From: Bacteroidota bacterium
GTDB lineage: Bacteria > Bacteroidota > Bacteroidia > B-17B0 > Aurantibacillaceae
Assembly (NCBI GenBank): GCA_025362395.1
Contig: JANYGK010000001.1
Span: forward strand, 1 to 59,954
DNA: 59,954 nt
Reading direction: 5' to 3'
Both the position numbers and the translations under genes were made by a program. Within the stretch, counting starts at the first letter, position 1, and each line of letters begins with the position of its first letter. Under the pieces are notes generated by a model, which saw only the letters and a list, made by a program, of their open reading frames with translations, did not search any database and was not told the DNA's origin. This document shows positions 33,162 to 42,260 of this stretch, piece after piece.

Positions 33162-35321
33162 CTATTGCAGTTTAATCCCCATCACACATACGTCATCTAC
33201 TTGCTCGAGTCCGCCTTTCCAAGAGTCAAAGGTATGAGCGATGCGTTGTAATTGTTCCTTTAATGGTAAATGCCGGTTGTTTACTAAAAGCTGTGAAAGT
33301 TGTTTATACTTAAATTTTTTACCCTTCGGGCCGCCAAACTGATCTGCATACCCATCCGTAAATAAATAGAATAGTGTGCCGGGGTTATACTCTATAAGGT
33401 GCGTTGTAAACGTTTTTGGATGATCTGTTTTGCCTATTGGTTGCTTATTCGCTTTAATTTCTTTGAGTATATCGTTTTGTATGTACCATAACGGATTATT
33501 GGCTCCGCTCCACAAAATTACATTTTTTTTAATATCAATACACAGTAATGATATATCCATGCCGTCATTTACCTCACCACTGCTTTTTTCAAATGTTTCT
33601 AAAACCAGCTCACGTGTTTTATCAAGGATCTTTCCCGTGTCTGTTAAATTAAATTCTTTTACCGACCTGTTTAATGCATTACTGCAAACAACCGATACCA
33701 TTGCCCCCGGAACGCCATGGCCTGTGCTGTCTGCTGCCGCTACAAAAAATAAATCGCCAATTTTTTCCGCCCAGTAAAAATCACCGGCCACAATATCTTT
33801 CGGTCGGTAAAAAATAAAATTTTCATGAATGTGCCTGCTCAAAAATTCATTTGAAGGAAGGATGGCTGTCTGTAAATTTTTAGCGTACGTAATACTTTCT
33901 ATGATCTCTTTTTGCTTAATTTCTATTAATTTTTTTTGATCTTCAGCCTGCTCTTTTTGTAAGGCTATCACTTTATTGGCTTTTCTGCTTTGATTTAAAT
34001 TCCGGTAAGCAAAAAACGCTAATAATAAGGAGAGTACCGTGCCTATAATGAAACCATTGCGCGCTAATTTTTGATTTTTAATTTCAAGTTCTTTCTTTAC
34101 CTGTTCAGTATTATAAATCTTTTCCTGTTGATCCTGCTTCGCTTTTAGTTCAACTTCTTTTTTTTCAACTTCAAAAGTTGTCCTTGCATCACTCAGTTGT
34201 TTACTATTTTCAAGATTAAAAATGCTGTCGGTAAGGTCCTTAAATTTTACATGGTAATTGTAGGCATCTTTATAATTCCCTAAAAAATTTTCAGCTTCAG
34301 CAAGCCCTTCATACACTTCCATCAGGTCGCGTATATTGTCTGTTTTAATGGCTAATCGTTTAGCTTTTTCATAATAGCTTTTTGCTGTTTTATAATTTTT
34401 GAGATTTTCGTAAACCGCGCCTATATTTATAAAACATTTCGTTTTGCCTATATCATCATTTAAAGCTTCATCTATCGCCAGCGATTTGGAATAACTGTCA
34501 AGTGATTTTTCATATTGGCCGAGGTCATCATAAAGAGACCCGATATTAAAGTAACACATACTCATCATAGGCTTATCATGCATGGCTTCAGAAATTTCCA
34601 ATGATTTAAAATAGTATTCAACGGCTTTTAAAAAATTAGTTTGCCTTAAATACACGAGGCCGATGTTTAAATAACAACTGCTCAGGTCACTGCTGTCATT
34701 TTTTGATTTGTAAATAGTTAATGATTTAAAATAATACTCTAACGAGTTCGTATATTCTTTTTGTTCATCATAAATGGAGGCGATATTAAAATAATCGTCA
34801 CTTATCCCTTTTGTATTATTGAGTTGTGTGTTTATTCTTAACGATTGAAAATAATAGTCAAACGCCTTCGGATAATTGGATTGATTTTGATAAACGATCC
34901 CAATATTTTTATAACAATCACTTATGCCGTGCTTGTCATTTATTTCTTGCCTCGCTTTTAAAGCTATTGAATAATAGAATAAAGCCTTTTCATTTTTTGA
35001 CAGGTTATTGTAAATATTTCCAAGTGAAAAGGAACTGTTTCCCATGCCTTTTTTAAAAAACAACTTCTCTGAAAGCGCTAAGCTTTTTTCAAAATAGACA
35101 ATAGCCGAATCAGGTTCGTTTTTAATGTTATAACGATCACCTATTGCTTCAAAATTTAAAGCTTTAATCGTATCTTCTTTAAGGATATGGGATAATTTGA
35201 GTAAACGGTCAATTTTTTCTTGCGAAAACAAAACAAATGAAAAAAAGATTATAGATCCCGTAAGGATGTATTTCCATGTGTTTAAAAGATGAGGTTTTCC
35301 TGTTAAATATAATGCGGTCAT
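33162..35321 (-). CDS. TPR-repeat membrane protein with SpoIIE/RsbU-type PP2C phosphatase domain
   Basis: 719 residues. N-terminal signal/anchor helix, about seven TPR units (pattern YFNIASIYDEQKEYTNSLEY), a coiled coil, one membrane helix (FIIGTVLSLLLAFFAY near residue 425), a second coiled coil, and a C-terminal SpoIIE domain with FIFYRPKDIVAGDFYWAEK, AAADSTGHGVPGAMVS and YLFTDGYADQFGG, the metal-binding Asp motifs. Probably a sensor that dephosphorylates an anti-sigma antagonist or similar regulator; no partner is adjacent. Confidence 0.92.
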   Translation of the reverse strand: MTALYLTGKPHLLNTWKYILTGSIIFFSFVLFSQEKIDRLLKLSHILKEDTIKALNFEAIGDRYNIKNEPDSAIVYFEKSLALSEKLFFKKGMGNSSFSLGNIYNNLSKNEKALFYYSIALKARQEINDKHGISDCYKNIGIVYQNQSNYPKAFDYYFQSLRINTQLNNTKGISDDYFNIASIYDEQKEYTNSLEYYFKSLTIYKSKNDSSDLSSCYLNIGLVYLRQTNFLKAVEYYFKSLEISEAMHDKPMMSMCYFNIGSLYDDLGQYEKSLDSYSKSLAIDEALNDDIGKTKCFINIGAVYENLKNYKTAKSYYEKAKRLAIKTDNIRDLMEVYEGLAEAENFLGNYKDAYNYHVKFKDLTDSIFNLENSKQLSDARTTFEVEKKEVELKAKQDQQEKIYNTEQVKKELEIKNQKLARNGFIIGTVLSLLLAFFAYRNLNQSRKANKVIALQKEQAEDQKKLIEIKQKEIIESITYAKNLQTAILPSNEFLSRHIHENFIFYRPKDIVAGDFYWAEKIGDLFFVAAADSTGHGVPGAMVSVVCSNALNRSVKEFNLTDTGKILDKTRELVLETFEKSSGEVNDGMDISLLCIDIKKNVILWSGANNPLWYIQNDILKEIKANKQPIGKTDHPKTFTTHLIEYNPGTLFYLFTDGYADQFGGPKGKKFKYKQLSQLLVNNRHLPLKEQLQRIAHTFDSWKGGLEQVDDVCVMGIKLQ

Positions 35322-35381
35322 TTTATTTTTATGAATTACCGGAAATTCATTTACTACTTATCAAATATACTTTTTTATTAT

Positions 35382-35407
35382 AAAAAAAGCCCACAATTGC
35401 GGGCTTT
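35382..35407 (-). terminator. Terminator of paaE
   Basis: Minus-strand AAAGCCC / GGGCTTT stem with loop GCAATTGT and seven T residues, 20 bp after the paaE stop. Confidence 0.85.
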
Positions 35408-35427
35408 AGAGTTATTATTTAAATTAT

Positions 35428-36504
35428 TTAAATCGCGTCAAAATCAATCACTACTTTTTCGGTTAACGGATGCGCCTGGCAGGTCAATACAAAACCCTCT
35501 TCTACTTCGGCTTCGGTTAAGGCAAAATTGTTATCCATTTTCACTTTGCCTTCTAATACCTTAGCGCGACAGGTGCAGCAAACGGCTCCTTTACAGCTGA
35601 AAGGCGCGTCAACTCCCGCTTCAATCGATGCATCCAAAATACTTAAACCTTCTGTATTCAACATCATTTGAGTTTCAAAGCCATACTGTATCACAGTAAT
35701 AGCGCTGTTAACTGCTTTACCTGTTACTTCATTAGTCGCTGCATTATTTACGGCATCCACTACAGCGCTGAAATATTCAATGTGTATTTTTTCTTTAGAG
35801 ATCTTTAAACTTTCTAAAGCGTTTTTTATATTTTCCATCATTGGGCCAGGCCCGCAAATAAAATATTCATCGGCATTTATACCTCTGTAATTTTCAATAA
35901 TGGCTTTTACCCTGTCAGCACTTAATAAGCCTTTTTGCAGATCAGATACTTCTGATTTAGGTGCATCATAAACATTTACCACTTTAAACCGATCGGCATT
36001 ATCGCCGGCTATTTTCTGAATCTCCGTATTAAAAATAACCGATTCTTCATCCCTGTTGGCATATATCAAAGTAACAGTGCTTTGTTTTTCTATATACAAC
36101 ACACTTTTTAAAATGCTCATCATGGGTGTAATGCCGCTGCCACCGGCAAATAAAACATAATGCTTCTTGTTGTTGCCCGATAAAACAGAATGGAAATTAC
36201 CCATCGGTGTCATTACTTCCACCATATCACCCACTTTCCAATGTCGGTTCATTAAAGAAGAAGCCCTGCCGTCTTTTACTTCCTTAACCGCAACACGCAG
36301 TTCTTTTTCGCTGTAGGGACTGGTACAAATACTGTAGGAGCGACGGATCTCTTCGCCGTTCACATTTAATTTGATCGTAATATATTGGCCTTGTTTAAAT
36401 TGAAATTCAGGTTGCGCCATCGGAGGAATTTCAAACGCTACCGAAACAGAGTCTGCTGTTTCCCTGCGAATATCTTTTACTTTTAAGGTGTGGAATCTTG
36501 CCAT
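35428..36504 (-). CDS. paaE: Phenylacetyl-CoA epoxidase reductase subunit PaaE
   Basis: 358 residues. FAD-binding ferredoxin-reductase domain (RRSYSICTSPYSE), NADPH-binding domain (LFAGGSGITPMMSILK and FICGPGPMMENIK), and a C-terminal plant-type [2Fe-2S] domain with CKGAVCCTCRAKV and a later Cys (TCQAHPL). Passes electrons from NADPH to the PaaA di-iron centre. Transcribed away from paaA-paaB-paaC with a 165 bp shared intergenic region. Confidence 0.96.
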   Translation of the reverse strand: MARFHTLKVKDIRRETADSVSVAFEIPPMAQPEFQFKQGQYITIKLNVNGEEIRRSYSICTSPYSEKELRVAVKEVKDGRASSLMNRHWKVGDMVEVMTPMGNFHSVLSGNNKKHYVLFAGGSGITPMMSILKSVLYIEKQSTVTLIYANRDEESVIFNTEIQKIAGDNADRFKVVNVYDAPKSEVSDLQKGLLSADRVKAIIENYRGINADEYFICGPGPMMENIKNALESLKISKEKIHIEYFSAVVDAVNNAATNEVTGKAVNSAITVIQYGFETQMMLNTEGLSILDASIEAGVDAPFSCKGAVCCTCRAKVLEGKVKMDNNFALTEAEVEEGFVLTCQAHPLTEKVVIDFDAI

Positions 36505-36614
36505 TTTTTTAAATTAAAGCGTAAAAATAGTTATAAAAAACAATATTTAAATCTAAGTGGTAAACATCAATCCGTATTTATTGTTTTAAAGGATAGTAAT
36601 TTGAAGCTAAAACG

Positions 36615-36646
36615 TTTGAAAAAAAGCTTCCGAAAGCTTATATTTG
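36615..36646 (+). promoter_or_regulatory. paaA promoter with inverted repeat in the spacer
   Basis: TTTG (36615-36618), 20 bp spacer, TATATTTG (36639-36646), 23 bp before the paaA ATG. The spacer holds AAGCTT-CCGA-AAGCTT (36624-36639), which overlaps the -7 element by one base and could be an operator for a regulator of phenylacetate genes. Confidence 0.65.
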
Positions 36647-36669
36647 TATAATTCATTAAACCAAAAACA

Positions 36670-37611
36670 ATGGAACCGACAACATTTGAAGATGTGTTTG
36701 AAGGCAAATTAGCCAAAAACGAAATGATAGAGCCTAAGGATTGGATGCCTGAAAATTACAGGAAACATTTAATCCGCCAAATCTCGCAACATGCGCATTC
36801 CGAAATAGTAGGCATGTTGCCGGAAGGGAACTGGATTACACGCGCGCCAAGCCTACGGTCAAAAATAGTACTATTGGCTAAAGTGCAGGATGAAGGCGGA
36901 CATGGTTTATATTTATATACCGCTGCCGAAACCCTTGGTATTAGCCGCGATGAATTATTAAATAATTTACATACCGGTAAAGCAAAATATTCTTCCATTT
37001 TTAATTACCCAACCCTAACATGGGCGGATATTGGCGCAGTAGGCTGGTTAGTTGACGGAGCAGCCATTATGAACCAGGTAATGTTGCAACGTTCCTCTTA
37101 CGGGCCTTACAGTCGCGCCATGGTGCGTATCTGTAAAGAAGAGAGCTTTCACCAACGCCAGGGATTTGAAGTCATGACGCATTTATCATTCGGTACACCC
37201 GAACAAAAAGCAATGGCACAGGATGCCTTGAACCGTTGGTGGTACCCGACCATGATGATGTTTGGCCCGCCCGATGCAGAATCGCCTAACAGCGAAAATG
37301 CTATAAAATGGCGCATTAAACGTGAAACAAACGATCAGCTTCGTCAAAAATTTGTGAACCAAACCGTGCCGCAAGTTGAATATTTAGGACTTACCGTTCC
37401 TGATGAAAATTTAAAATGGAACGAAACAAAGAAAGGATACGACTTTAGTGAACCAAACTGGGTTGAATTTAAAAACGTGATCAGTGGTAACGGTCCATGT
37501 AATAAAGAACGTTTGGCATCGCGCAACAAATCGCATAAAGACGGTGAATGGGTGCGGGCGGCAGCACAGGCTTACGCCACCAAACAAAAAGAAGTATACG
37601 AGGCAGCTTAA
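36670..37611 (+). CDS. paaA: Phenylacetyl-CoA 1,2-epoxidase catalytic subunit PaaA
   Basis: 313 residues, ferritin-like di-iron oxygenase. Iron ligands are visible in [13 protein letters not shown] and [15 protein letters not shown] (ExxH motifs). Forms PaaABCE, which uses O2 and electrons from PaaE to turn phenylacetyl-CoA into the 1,2-epoxide. First gene of the plus-strand operon. Confidence 0.98.
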   Translation: MEPTTFEDVFEGKLAKNEMIEPKDWMPENYRKHLIRQISQHAHSEIVGMLPEGNWITRAPSLRSKIVLLAKVQDEGGHGLYLYTAAETLGISRDELLNNLHTGKAKYSSIFNYPTLTWADIGAVGWLVDGAAIMNQVMLQRSSYGPYSRAMVRICKEESFHQRQGFEVMTHLSFGTPEQKAMAQDALNRWWYPTMMMFGPPDAESPNSENAIKWRIKRETNDQLRQKFVNQTVPQVEYLGLTVPDENLKWNETKKGYDFSEPNWVEFKNVISGNGPCNKERLASRNKSHKDGEWVRAAAQAYATKQKEVYEAA

Positions 37612-37712
37612 GAAAAAGAGATAAGTTATAAGTTTTGAGTTATAAGATTTAAGTAATTTCAAAAATAAAAAAACAGACAACACTATTCAAACAACCAATA
37701 ACTAATTTTAAA

Positions 37713-38000
37713 ATGTCAGATAATCAAGGCCCGGTATGGGAAGTGTTCGTACAAAAAAAATCAGGCCAGCCCTTTGTACATTGCGGCAGCCTTCATGCGT
37801 TTGATAAAGAAATGGCATTACAAAATGCAAGAGATCTTTATACTCGCCGCAGTGAAGGGTGCGCATTATGGGTAGTGCCTTCAAACGCAATAGTAGCAAG
37901 CAGCCCCGAAGATATAGGATCGTTCTTTGAACCGGCAAACGACAAAGTATACCGTCACCCTACATTTTATCAAATTCCCGATGCCATAGGGCACATGTAA
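37713..38000 (+). CDS. paaB: Phenylacetyl-CoA epoxidase subunit PaaB
   Basis: 95 residues, full length for the family. WEVFVQKKSGQPFVHCGSLH and ALQNARDLYTRRSEGCALWV are characteristic of PaaB, the small subunit that bridges PaaAC pairs. 101 bp after paaA; that gap holds two copies of GTTATAAG. Confidence 0.97.
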   Translation: MSDNQGPVWEVFVQKKSGQPFVHCGSLHAFDKEMALQNARDLYTRRSEGCALWVVPSNAIVASSPEDIGSFFEPANDKVYRHPTFYQIPDAIGHM

Positions 38001-38046
38001 ATATTTTAAACATTTTGAAAGTTAAAAAAGTTTTGAAAGATTAATA

Positions 38047-38424
38047 ATGGCTAAGATCAGCTCGTTTGAAGATATTGAAGTTTGGAAAAAAGCAGTTGAA
38101 CTTTGTGAAAAAGTATATTTATTATCTGAAAACAGCACATTAAATAAAGATTTTGGTTTAAGAGATTAAGTAAGACGTTCAGCTATCTCAATCCCATCAA
38201 ATATTGCAGAAGGTTTCGAAAGAGAAAGTAATAATCAGTTTATTTATTTTTTGATTATAGCTAAAGGATCTTGTGGAGAGTTAAGAACGCAGTTGTTTTT
38301 AGTGATGAAGATAAAACATATAAATGAAGTATTACATAATGAATTGAGAGAAGATTGTCTTACTATAAGCAAACAACTTAGTAATTTTATTAAGTATCTT
38401 AAATCAACTAAAAAAGTAAAATAG
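38047..38424 (+). pseudogene. Four-helix-bundle (23S rRNA intervening-sequence type) protein with in-frame stop
   Basis: MAKISSFEDIEVWKKAVELC is a typical start of the S23/four-helix-bundle family. After NKDFGLRD there is an in-frame TAA where the family has Gln or a similar residue (family pattern D-Q-I/V-RRSA), then VRRSAISIPSNIAEGFERES and the rest to a TAG at 38422. One base change (CAA to TAA) would give the stop. Inserted between paaB and paaC, where it does not belong functionally. Confidence 0.9.
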
Positions 38425-38471
38425 ATTATAATCGTTCTAAATTTTTAACTTTTCAACCTTCAATTTTTTAA

Positions 38472-39230
38472 ATGACAACACAAGAAGCATTATTTCAATA
38501 CGCCTTACGCTTAGGAGATACTAATTTGATTTTAGGACAACGCTTAAGCGAGTGGACAGGCCATGGTCCTTTTTTAGAAGAAGATTTGGCACTCACCAAT
38601 ATCGCATTAGATATTACAGGGACAGCAAAATCATTATTAGAATATGCCGCGCAAGTTGAAGGTAAAGGAAGAACGGAAGATGATTTGGCATATCTTAGGA
38701 ATGACCGCCAATATTTAAACGCGCAAATTACAGAACAGCCCAACGGAGATTATGCTAAAACAATAGTACGCCAAGCAATGATCGATTGTTTTGATCTGTA
38801 TTTTTATACGGAGCTTGCTAAAAGTAAAGATGAAACCTTATCGGGCATCGCGCAAAAATCGATTAAAGAAGTAACCTATCACCTGCGTCACACCACTTCG
38901 TGGCTTATCCGTTTTGGAGATGGTACCGAAGACAGTCACAACAGGGCGCAAACCGCTGTTAATGAATTGTGGGCCTATACAGGTGAAATGTTTGAAATGA
39001 ATGAAGTAGATGCCATTTTAATTAAAGAAGGGATTGCCGTTGATTTACCGGCAGTAAAGTTGAAGTGGGAAAAACACATGAGCGACGTGTTAGAAAAAGC
39101 AACTTTAGTAAAACCTGAAAATGTGTTTATGCATACAGGAAGCCGCAAAGGAATACATACAGAGCATTTAGCCTTTATATTAGCGGAAATGCAGGCTTTG
39201 CCAAGAATGTACCCTGATGCAAAATGGTAA
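38472..39230 (+). CDS. paaC: Phenylacetyl-CoA epoxidase structural subunit PaaC
   Basis: 252 residues, ferritin-like but without the metal ligands of PaaA. Motifs: LRLGDTNLILGQRLSEWTGH, LALTNIALDITG, and EVTYHLRHTTSWLIRFGDGT. Forms the PaaAC core of the epoxidase. Normal length. Confidence 0.97.
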   Translation: MTTQEALFQYALRLGDTNLILGQRLSEWTGHGPFLEEDLALTNIALDITGTAKSLLEYAAQVEGKGRTEDDLAYLRNDRQYLNAQITEQPNGDYAKTIVRQAMIDCFDLYFYTELAKSKDETLSGIAQKSIKEVTYHLRHTTSWLIRFGDGTEDSHNRAQTAVNELWAYTGEMFEMNEVDAILIKEGIAVDLPAVKLKWEKHMSDVLEKATLVKPENVFMHTGSRKGIHTEHLAFILAEMQALPRMYPDAKW

Positions 39231-39252
39231 TTAACTTTAAAAAAAATTAAAA

Positions 39253-39600
39253 ATGAAAAAAATTTACATTCTCTTTTTTATGTTGTTATCCTTAGTAGGA
39301 TTTACACAGGCAAAACAAGTTGACAGAATAAATATTAAGATGGACACCCTGTCTAAAACGACGAGGGTAGCCGATATTATTGATGTTGATATTAGAGCTT
39401 GCAGAATTTTAAGCTATCATTTTACGGCAAACCCGGGAAAAAATGCAAAATCGATGGATATAACAGGGGAAGAACTTACACAACCTGTAAAAGATAAAAT
39501 AAAAGAGTTAAAAGAAGGAGATCGATTTACCATCGATAATATTAAATACGAATGTACTCCTGAATATAAAAGGAACTTCTATTTTATTATTGTAAAGTAA
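39253..39600 (+). CDS. Small exported protein with GldM-C-like domain, copy 1
   Basis: 115 residues: signal peptide (IYILFFMLLSLVGFTQAKQ), then ~90 residues including ACRILSYHFTANPGKN ... KSMDITGEELTQPVKDKIKE then LKEGDRFTIDNI. The same order appears in the gene at 39680 and resembles the C-terminal beta-domains of GldM (a T9SS motor protein). The resemblance is by eye only. Lies 22 bp after paaC in the same direction. Confidence 0.7.
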   Translation: MKKIYILFFMLLSLVGFTQAKQVDRINIKMDTLSKTTRVADIIDVDIRACRILSYHFTANPGKNAKSMDITGEELTQPVKDKIKELKEGDRFTIDNIKYECTPEYKRNFYFIIVK

Positions 39601-39679
39601 GTTGATAAATAGTTTTTAAATTTCTTTATTAATTTGCAGTGAAAAGTAACTTAGATCATTAATATTTAAGTAACGTTTT

Positions 39680-40021
39680 ATGCAAAAACTAATTTTTATC
39701 TTATGTATGTGTATCACCTTTAAAGGTGTGTCGCAGGTAAAGCAAAACCCTTCTATTAAAATATCTTCGGCAAAATTTGCGAAGGCTAAAAAGGTTACTA
39801 ACCTTATACCCGCTGTTAAAGGATGTAACGTAACAGGATATCACTTTTCAACCAATATCGGAAATAATGTCAAATCATTTACGGTAAAAAATGCAGATAT
39901 TACAGCTGCTATGAAAACTATTGTGAAGGAGGTAAAAAAAGGCGAAAAAGTCATTATCGATAATATTACTTCCAATTGCCCTAACGAATACAAACGGAAA
40001 TATATCTTTATTATTAACTAA
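39680..40021 (+). CDS. Small exported protein with GldM-C-like domain, copy 2
   Basis: 113 residues: signal peptide (KLIFILCMCITFKGVSQ), then GCNVTGYHFSTNIGNNVKSF, ADITAAMKTIVKEVKKGEK and VIIDNI, aligning with the gene at 39253 including a conserved Cys before the (S/T)-(G/S)-Y-H-F motif and one before (P)-E-Y-K-R. Probably a tandem duplicate. Its stop overlaps the ATG of the next small gene (TAATG). Confidence 0.7.
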   Translation: MQKLIFILCMCITFKGVSQVKQNPSIKISSAKFAKAKKVTNLIPAVKGCNVTGYHFSTNIGNNVKSFTVKNADITAAMKTIVKEVKKGEKVIIDNITSNCPNEYKRKYIFIIN

Positions 40022-40128
40022 TGGGTTTTAAAGACAACTGGAAAAAAATTTCCCCTTATTTTGTTGATATATGGCAATACATAGTCATTATTGTTATTAT
40101 GGCTATAGCTGCTATTTTTATCCTTTAA
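40021..40128 (+). CDS. 35-residue single-helix membrane protein
   Basis: MGFKDNWKKISPYFVDIWQ followed by a strongly hydrophobic helix (YIVIIVIMAIAAIFIL) at the very C-terminus. The start overlaps the stop of the preceding secreted protein (TAATG). A tail-anchor topology is plausible. No known family. Confidence 0.55.
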   Translation: MGFKDNWKKISPYFVDIWQYIVIIVIMAIAAIFIL

Positions 40129-40157
40129 TTATTTTCAATTACCCTGTTTTTTAATAA

Positions 40158-40649
40158 ATGGCTTTAGTAAAAGAATATATTTATCAATTACTTTCCGAAA
40201 TTCCGGATCCTGAAATACCCGTTATTTCAATTACAGACCTTGGGGTAATAAGAGATATTATTATTATTGATGAGGTTACTATTGAATTAAAGATTACTCC
40301 TACCTACAGCGGTTGCCCTGCTATGAAGCAGATAGAGGACGATGTTAGGAAAAAATTAATCGGGCAGGGCTTTACATCCATAAAAATAAATACGGTATTT
40401 TCGCCACCCTGGACAACCGATTGGATTAACCCGGAAGCCAAAGAAAGATTAAGGCAATACGGAATTGCTCCCCCTGAGCACACTACAGAAGACAAAAGTT
40501 GGCTTACAGGAAAAGAAAAAGTAATTCTTTGCCCACGCTGTAAATCAAAAAACACTAAACTTATTTCTCAGTTTGGGAGCACGGCTTGTAAAGCATTGTA
40601 CCAATGCCAAGACTGTCTTGAGCCCTTTGATTATTTTAAATGTATATAA
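40158..40649 (+). CDS. paaD: PaaD, epoxidase iron-sulfur maturation factor (SufT/MIP18 domain)
   Basis: 163 residues. N-terminal MIP18-like domain with IPDPEIPVISITDLGVIRDI and TPTYSGCPAM, then SPPWTTDWINPEAKERLRQYG and a C-terminal zinc-ribbon-like CPRCKSKN ... CQDC as in PaaD (PaaJ). Thought to help assemble the Fe-S centre of PaaE. Separated from paaC by three small genes. Confidence 0.95.
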   Translation: MALVKEYIYQLLSEIPDPEIPVISITDLGVIRDIIIIDEVTIELKITPTYSGCPAMKQIEDDVRKKLIGQGFTSIKINTVFSPPWTTDWINPEAKERLRQYGIAPPEHTTEDKSWLTGKEKVILCPRCKSKNTKLISQFGSTACKALYQCQDCLEPFDYFKCI

Positions 40650-40727
40650 TTAAATTGCTATTTTTTTCGACGAAATAACATTTTTTTATCATAAATTATG
40701 TTTTATCTTAGCTTAAAGGTAATTTTT

Positions 40728-42230
40728 ATGCTAAGCCAACCCTACGTTAACCGCCTTGTAAATAATTTTTTAGAACACGTTTTTATTTTAAACGTTAAAG
40801 GTGAAATTTTATTTCAAACCGAGCATACAGAGAATCTGTTTGGTTACACCAAAGAAGAAATTGATGAGCATGGCTTTAGTTATTTATTTCTGCATGTTGA
40901 TGCGCTGAAAGAATGCATGCAAAAAGCGGAGAAGTTTGGGGAATCTATCTGTACAGAAAATTTCAGGCATAAAACAAAGAGTTATATCAATATTGCTTAC
41001 AGGATTTATTATGATGAAGGATCAGAAACAGGAAAAAAAACCTATGTTATTTACCTGCGGGATAATACAAAACAAAACATGATCCGAAAGGATATTATTA
41101 AAAAAAGCTTAACGATCGAAAATCTTTCCAAATCACGAATGATCCGTGACGGCAAAATAGATGAGGCCATTTACGAAATTCTTGAATCCTGTTCACGAGC
41201 CATGCATACCACACGGGTTAATGCATGGGTATTTGACATCCATAAAACACAGATCCAATGCATCGGCAATTATGATGCGCGCGAAAATAAGTTGGTTCCT
41301 CAAAATGCTTTGCCCCGTTTATCAATGCCCTTATATTTTAACCTGTTTGCAACAGAAAAAATCATTATTACCCGCGATGCTTTTAAAGAAACAAAAACAG
41401 CGGAGCTGTATGAGTTTTATTTAAAGCCTCATAACATCCAATCCTTAATGGATATTCCTGTTCGTATTGAAGGAGAAATGGTAGGGATTATTTGTTTTGA
41501 GAATGTAGGCGCACCGCGTGAATGGACATTGCAGGAGCAAAAGTTCGGTTTGGTAGCAGCGCAGATGCTTTCTTTAACCATCGAAACTCATAATAAACAA
41601 AAAGCAACACAGGCACTGGAAGCTTCGTTAGATGAAAAAACAGTACTGTTGCAGGAAGTTCACCACAGGGTTAAAAACAATTTAAGCATAGTGGGGAGCT
41701 TAATGAACCTTCAGGCAGAAAAATCAAAAGATGAATACCATAAGCAATTATTTATTGAATGCCGTAATCGCCTTGATTCTATCGCTGCCGTACATGAATT
41801 GATCTATACAGCCAACTCCTACGCCAGCTTAAATTTTAAAGTGTATTTAGATCAGATCATTGATCATATTGCTCAATCCTATCACTCTTTAAAATCTATA
41901 AAAATAGAAAAAAGAATTACCGATGTGCATGTAGATATTTCAACCGCCATCCCCTTAGCGCTTATCGTAAATGAGTTAATTACAAATGCCTATAAGCACG
42001 CTTTCCCGGTAAAAAAATCGGGTGTTATTGAGATATCCCTCCTCGAAAATAATCACTTGGTTTTTCTCATCATTAAAGATAACGGTGTAGGCTTTGATGA
42101 ACAAAACATTCCTAAAAATTCAATAGGCATTGACATTTTGAGCGGCTTAGTGGAACAGATTGAGGGAACCTGCAAATTAAAGACAAGTAGCACGGGCACT
42201 TCATATAAAATTTCCTTTTCTAAAAAATAA
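40728..42230 (+). CDS. PAS-GAF sensor histidine kinase (HisKA_2 type) inside the paa cluster
   Basis: 501 residues from the ATG at 40728 (an ATG at 40698 is also in frame, but LSQPYVNRLVNNFLEHVFIL starts like a PAS domain). PAS about residues 8-110, GAF about 150-285, HisKA_2 with phospho-acceptor His in LLQEVHHRVKNNLSIVGSLM, and HATPase with ELITNAYKHAFP and DNGVGFD. No membrane segment: a soluble cytoplasmic kinase. A response regulator is not adjacent. Position between paaD and paaG suggests co-expression. Confidence 0.92.
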   Translation: MLSQPYVNRLVNNFLEHVFILNVKGEILFQTEHTENLFGYTKEEIDEHGFSYLFLHVDALKECMQKAEKFGESICTENFRHKTKSYINIAYRIYYDEGSETGKKTYVIYLRDNTKQNMIRKDIIKKSLTIENLSKSRMIRDGKIDEAIYEILESCSRAMHTTRVNAWVFDIHKTQIQCIGNYDARENKLVPQNALPRLSMPLYFNLFATEKIIITRDAFKETKTAELYEFYLKPHNIQSLMDIPVRIEGEMVGIICFENVGAPREWTLQEQKFGLVAAQMLSLTIETHNKQKATQALEASLDEKTVLLQEVHHRVKNNLSIVGSLMNLQAEKSKDEYHKQLFIECRNRLDSIAAVHELIYTANSYASLNFKVYLDQIIDHIAQSYHSLKSIKIEKRITDVHVDISTAIPLALIVNELITNAYKHAFPVKKSGVIEISLLENNHLVFLIIKDNGVGFDEQNIPKNSIGIDILSGLVEQIEGTCKLKTSSTGTSYKISFSKK

Positions 42231-42260
42231 ACCTCATTTTAGCGTTTAAAAATCAGTCTA

